Assembly (NCBI RefSeq): GCF_008119785.1
Contig: NZ_VSFA01000066.1
Coordinates: 1 to 40,232 of the forward strand
From: Micromonospora sp. MP36
Lineage (GTDB): Bacteria; Actinomycetota; Actinomycetes; Mycobacteriales; Micromonosporaceae
Length of the DNA: 40,232 bases
Direction of reading: 5' to 3'
Position 1 is the stretch's first letter, and each line of letters starts with the position of its first letter. Position numbers and translations under genes: made by a program. Shown here piece after piece: positions 37,338 through 40,232 of the stretch. The notes under the pieces were generated by a model that was given only the letters and a program-made list of their open reading frames with translations, searched no databases and was not told the DNA's origin.

Positions 37338-37492
37338 CTGGCGATGCCGCCGTCGGTGACGCCGCGGGCGAGCCGGTCTTTGATGGTGGCGTGCATGTTC
37401 CGCTGGAGGTCGGCCAGGAACTCTCGGACCGCGTGGTTTTCCACGGCGCCGGTGGGCGCTCGTCCAGGCAATCTGAACGGCGCTCTCGGCAC
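37338..37492 (-). pseudogene. Possible TetR effector-domain relic
   Basis: Between the permease and the exporter gene a minus-strand frame reads ENHAVREFLADLQRNMHATIKDRLARGVTD, resembling part of a TetR C-terminal domain. The frame then loses likeness. There is no HTH. Recognition is tentative. Confidence 0.3.
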
Positions 37493-37495
37493 GGT

Positions 37496-38992
37496 TCACT
37501 GCGTGTGCCGATCCGTGAAGGCAACGGCGCCAGTTCGGGTGTGTTGGTGGTGCCACTTGGTGTTCAGGAAGATGGCCGCGATGAGGACACCGAGCCCGAC
37601 CAGGGCGGCGTTGACGGCGATGGCGGTGGTTACGCCGTCCAGGATCGCTGCGGCTGTGCCGGCGCCCGCGCCGGCGGCGGTGACGGTCGCGGACATGATC
37701 GGGATGCCCATGGTGATGCCGACCTGCTGGGACATGGTGGCCAGTCCAGTGGCCAGGCCCTGTTCCCTGTCGGGCAGTCCGCTGGTGGCGGTGACCATGA
37801 AGCCGACGATGACCAACATGTTGCCGACGCCGCCGAAGAAGGTGGCGGGCAGGAGTAGCACCATCGAAGAGGTCGGGCTCGTGCCCAGGAAGAGCAGAGC
37901 GGCGGTGAAGATCGTTTGGATCAGGCCGCCTGCGACCAGCGCGGTCAGCGTGGAGGTCTTGGCGATCACCTTCGGGGCCAGCAGGCCGCCGACCACGGTG
38001 CCGAGGCCCAGGACGCCGAAGGAGGTCCCGGCTGCCAGGGCGGAGAACCCGAGAGTCTTCTGCATGTACAGGGTGAGTAGGTAGACCAGCGAGGTTTCGG
38101 TGACAAAGGCCAGCAGGCCCAGTACGTTGCCCCAGGCCACATTCCGGCGACCCAGCACCCTGAGCGGGACGAGCGGCTGTGCCGCCTTCTGCTCGACGCC
38201 GTAGAACGCCACCAGCAGCAGGGCGCCGGCGATCAGCCCGGTCAGGGCGTGCGGGTTCGTCCAGCCGTGCTCGCCGGCCTGGGTCAGGCCGTAGACGAGT
38301 CCCAGCAAGCCGAGGGTGACGGTCAGGGCGCCGGGCAGGTCGAGCTTGGGACGGTCGGTGGGTCTCGACTCCCGGATGACCGAGGGAGCGATCAGCAGGA
38401 CGGCGACGGCGACGGGCACGTTGATAAAGAAGGCCCAGCGCCAGGACAGCAGGTCCGTGAGCACGCCGCCGAGGACGGCGCCGGTGGTGAAACCGGCGGA
38501 CATCAGCGCGCCGTTGAGGCCGAGGGCCTTTTGCCGCGGCGGGCCTTCGGGGAAGGCGATGGTCAGCAGGGAGAGCCCGGCTGGGGTGGCGGCCGCGGTG
38601 GCCAGGCCCTGGGCGACGCGGGCGACGATCAGGATCTCGGGGCTGGTGGCGAGGCCGCCGACGAGAGAGGCCACGCCCAACAGGCTGAGACTGCCGAGGA
38701 AGATCCGCTTGCGGCCGACCAAGTCGCCGATGCGGCCGAAGAAGAGGGTGAAGCCGGCCGCGCACAGTGCGAACGAGGTGGCGATCCACTGCAGGTTGGC
38801 CAGGGAGAAGCCGAGACCGTCGCCGATCGCGGGCAACGCGACGTTCAGGATCGAGAAGTCGACGGCCAGCATGAACTGGGCGACCAGCAGGACGGTGAGG
38901 ACCAGCTTGAGACGACCGGTCAGCCGCTGTGGCTGCGGTGAGTGAGCGACGGCAGGTGATGTGCGTCGCGATGCGGCGCTGGTTGTGGACAT
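37496..38992 (-). CDS. MFS drug exporter, DHA2 (14-helix) family
   Basis: A 498-residue membrane protein with about 14 helices. It opens with LKLVLTVLLVAQFMLAVDFSILNVALPAI (the DHA2 start with the conserved Asp in TM1). Motif A is GRIGDLVGRKRIF, and GSLSLLGVASLVGGLA and WRWAFFINVPVAVAVLL (motif D2-like) follow. Such transporters exchange protons for drugs or antibiotics. ATG with AGGAAA upstream. The gene is divergent from a TetR regulator, and the 207-bp gap contains a 24-bp dyad. A cosmetic tail (HTRTGAVAFTDRHTQ) ends the protein. The natural substrate cannot be told. Confidence 0.92.
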   Translation of the reverse strand: MSTTSAASRRTSPAVAHSPQPQRLTGRLKLVLTVLLVAQFMLAVDFSILNVALPAIGDGLGFSLANLQWIATSFALCAAGFTLFFGRIGDLVGRKRIFLGSLSLLGVASLVGGLATSPEILIVARVAQGLATAAATPAGLSLLTIAFPEGPPRQKALGLNGALMSAGFTTGAVLGGVLTDLLSWRWAFFINVPVAVAVLLIAPSVIRESRPTDRPKLDLPGALTVTLGLLGLVYGLTQAGEHGWTNPHALTGLIAGALLLVAFYGVEQKAAQPLVPLRVLGRRNVAWGNVLGLLAFVTETSLVYLLTLYMQKTLGFSALAAGTSFGVLGLGTVVGGLLAPKVIAKTSTLTALVAGGLIQTIFTAALLFLGTSPTSSMVLLLPATFFGGVGNMLVIVGFMVTATSGLPDREQGLATGLATMSQQVGITMGIPIMSATVTAAGAGAGTAAAILDGVTTAIAVNAALVGLGVLIAAIFLNTKWHHQHTRTGAVAFTDRHTQ

Positions 38993-39078
38993 GAAGCGCG
39001 TTTCCTTTCGAGTCCGCCCCTGTGGGAGAAAGGGGTAGAAGGGTGCAAGACGGGACGTCGTCGAAGACCCTCGGACCT

Positions 39079-39139
39079 CTAACGGGTCTTCCGTTCCGTT
39101 AGGTTGCCAACCGTAGCACCGCAGGACCCCGTAACGGAA
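39079..39139. promoter_or_regulatory. Candidate TetR operators
   Basis: CTAACGG (39079-39085) and CCGTTAG (39096-39102) are perfect 7-base arms spanning 24 bp, a usual size for TetR dimers. A further half-site, TAACGGAA at 39132-39139, is the inverse of TTCCGTTA at 39094-39101. Both lie in the divergent gap, the first nearer the exporter. A -10-like GATACT at about 39150 may serve the regulator gene. Confidence 0.5.
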
Positions 39140-39199
39140 CTCCAGTACCGATACTGTTGTCTGTGGCATCGTGAAGCGCCGCACGAAGGAGGTCCACCC

Positions 39200-39832
39200 A
39201 TGGCCGACACCCCCGCTCCCGGCACCATCCGGCCAGGTGGCCGCACCGCCCGCGTCCGCGAAACCGTCCTGCAGACGGCTGGCGACGTCCTGGCCCGGGA
39301 GGGCTTCGAGGCCCTCGATCTGGCCGAGATCGCCCGTCAGGCCGGGGTTGGCAAGACCACCGTCTACCGCCGTTGGGGCACCCCCGGCGCCCTCGCCGCC
39401 GACCTGCTCGACGACATGGCCGCGCAGTCCCTGCCTCGTGCCGACACCGGCTCCATCGAGGGCGACCTGCGCGCCAACGCCCACCTGGTGGTCAAGGCGC
39501 TCACCGACCCCCGACAGGGACGGCTGTTCAAAGCCCTGATCGCCGCCTCACTCTGCAACGAACAGGCCGCCGAGGCACTCCACCGCTTCTACGCCACCCG
39601 CATCGCCGAGTGGGCCGGCTGCGTCACCGACGCCATCCAACGCGGCGAAATCCCCGACGACACCGACGCCCACCGCGTCATCGCCGCGGTCTCCGCCCCC
39701 CTGTACTACACACTCCTCAACACCGGCGGCCCTCTCACGGAGGCCGACGGCGACCGTGCTGCCAAAGCCGCCCTTGCGGCAGCACGCGTCGGAATATGGT
39801 CCACAACCGCCGACAAAGCATCCGCAGGATGA
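39200..39832 (+). CDS. TetR/AcrR-family transcriptional regulator
   Basis: A 210-residue regulator. The HTH spans about residues 16-62: RVRETVLQTAGDVLAREGFEALDLAEIARQAGVGKTTVYRRWGTPGALAADLL in order. The C-terminal domain is helical (TGSIEGDLRANAHLVVKALTDP, then EALHRFYATRIAEWAGCVTDAIQRGEIP) and would bind the inducer, as in the TetR_C_16-like group. The start is fixed by AAGGAGG 7 bases before ATG; the open frame extends upstream without support. It is divergent from the DHA2 exporter and is almost surely its repressor, releasing it when a drug binds. Confidence 0.92.
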   Translation: MADTPAPGTIRPGGRTARVRETVLQTAGDVLAREGFEALDLAEIARQAGVGKTTVYRRWGTPGALAADLLDDMAAQSLPRADTGSIEGDLRANAHLVVKALTDPRQGRLFKALIAASLCNEQAAEALHRFYATRIAEWAGCVTDAIQRGEIPDDTDAHRVIAAVSAPLYYTLLNTGGPLTEADGDRAAKAALAAARVGIWSTTADKASAG

Positions 39833-40009
39833 CAACAGCAAGAATGATCGAGGATGCATGCAAAGAAGCGGAGACCCTTCCCATGCCGGCTAGTCCTTGA
39901 CGCATCGTCACCGCCCGCCAGATGCTCGCGCACCTCGGCCTCCCCAGTTGCCCCACCGCCGGCCGAGGGAGCCCGCGCCTGAAAAGATCAAACGGGATTA
40001 ACGGTATAC

Positions 40010-40232
40010 CTACGATGCGGCACAACGAGCCGTTTCATCCTGTGTAGCGGCTGGTCTCGACGCGGTGCAGGACGAGGAGGCGTCAACTGCTTGTCGAGTA
40101 CGAGGTGGCCTGCAGGGTCGTCTCGCGAGTTCCGGGAGTGGGATGAAGGCTTCGACGCGGGTGCCGCGGCCCGGCGCGCTGTGTAGGAGGAGCATGCCGC
40201 CGAGCAGTTCGACCCGTTCCCGCATGGAGGCG
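40010..40232 (-). CDS. NarL-type sensor histidine kinase, C-terminal end (runs off window)
   Basis: The minus-strand frame is open to the window edge and reads MRERVELLGGMLLLHSAPGRGTRVEAFIPLPEL, the last part of a HATPase_c domain of NarX/DesK-type kinases (the GMRERVELLGG and SAPGRGTRV motifs). A 38-residue Arg/Ser/Ala-rich tail follows, longer than usual. The start, dimerisation domain and histidine lie outside. In this class the kinase gene is normally next to a NarL/LuxR-type regulator, which would be beyond the window. Confidence 0.75.
   Translation of the reverse strand, partial: ASMRERVELLGGMLLLHSAPGRGTRVEAFIPLPELARRPCRPPRTRQAVDASSSCTASRPAATQDETARCAAS

Noticed and set aside
37254..38789. 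511-codon minus-strand frame within the exporter gene
   Set aside because: It overlaps the DHA2 transporter on the same strand in another frame, and its product is Arg/His/Pro-rich without membrane helices.
1..40232. CRISPR arrays, tRNA, rRNA or a replication origin
   Set aside because: I found no regularly spaced direct repeats, no cloverleaf-like sequence with a TTCGA arm beside the integrase relic, and no origin-type box clusters. Small or divergent RNAs could still be missed by eye.

Overview
The window is high-GC DNA with strong third-position G/C bias and frequent GTG starts. Several genes have a promoter-like hexamer only 7-12 bases before the start codon, as in leaderless transcripts. 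With the mycothiol-dependent isomerase-type protein, the actinobacterial gas-vesicle gene set and the many one-gene regulator/target pairs, this points to an actinomycete. Micromonosporaceae is my best guess, made from the look of the gene set and not from any search. No rRNA, tRNA or CRISPR array was seen.

Layout. (1) 1-7150 is ordinary accessory chromosome: a GNAT fragment, an aminoglycoside-phosphotransferase-like protein, an ArsR-type regulator divergent from a dienelactone-hydrolase-like protein, an NTP_transf_6 protein, a glyoxalase-fold protein, an HxlR regulator divergent from an alpha/beta hydrolase, and a small P-loop kinase. (2) 7186-11055 is a scarred region: a tyrosine integrase piece fused in frame to the C-terminal half of a TnpB-like protein, a truncated and frameshifted Hsp70-like gene, a low-complexity HTH protein, and a DUF6745-like gene broken by a stop. 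(3) 11395-17481 is the gas vesicle island. A proline-rich membrane protein and a 155-bp inverted-repeat element precede a divergent small gene, then gvpO-gvpJ-gvpF/L-gvpS-gvpK-gvpA-gvpF/L run on the plus strand, followed by two small proteins. No gvpN or gvpG is visible. (4) 17015-20211 is a graveyard of at least four transposase families, with a maleylpyruvate-isomerase-type gene, a GNAT gene and a leuA 5' fragment among them. (5) 20513-25862 carries a LysR/EamA/NAD(P)-binding module, a frameshifted ltrA, and an XRE-cupin regulator followed by a truncated B3/4-domain gene. (6) 25845-37311 holds a debranching enzyme with an SCP2-like N-terminus, then a two-component system divergent from a cell-envelope operon: Tat-exported hydrolase, S41 peptidase, duplicated-repeat lipoprotein, membrane-fusion-type adaptor, ABC ATPase and MacB-type permease. 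(7) 37496-40232 has a DHA2-type drug exporter divergent from its probable TetR repressor, and the end of a NarL-type histidine kinase running off the window.

How they work together. In the gas vesicle island GvpA would form the shell, GvpJ and GvpS are minor or nucleating shell homologues, and GvpO, GvpK and the two GvpF/L proteins are assembly factors. Sigma-B-like sequences face outward from the 217-bp gap between gvpO and the divergent small gene, which suggests stress-controlled expression. In the envelope module the kinase and regulator probably sense damage or a drug and drive the exported hydrolase/peptidase and the lipoprotein-MacAB-like exporter. The remaining modules are self-contained regulator plus target-enzyme pairs, each with a candidate operator in its divergent gap.
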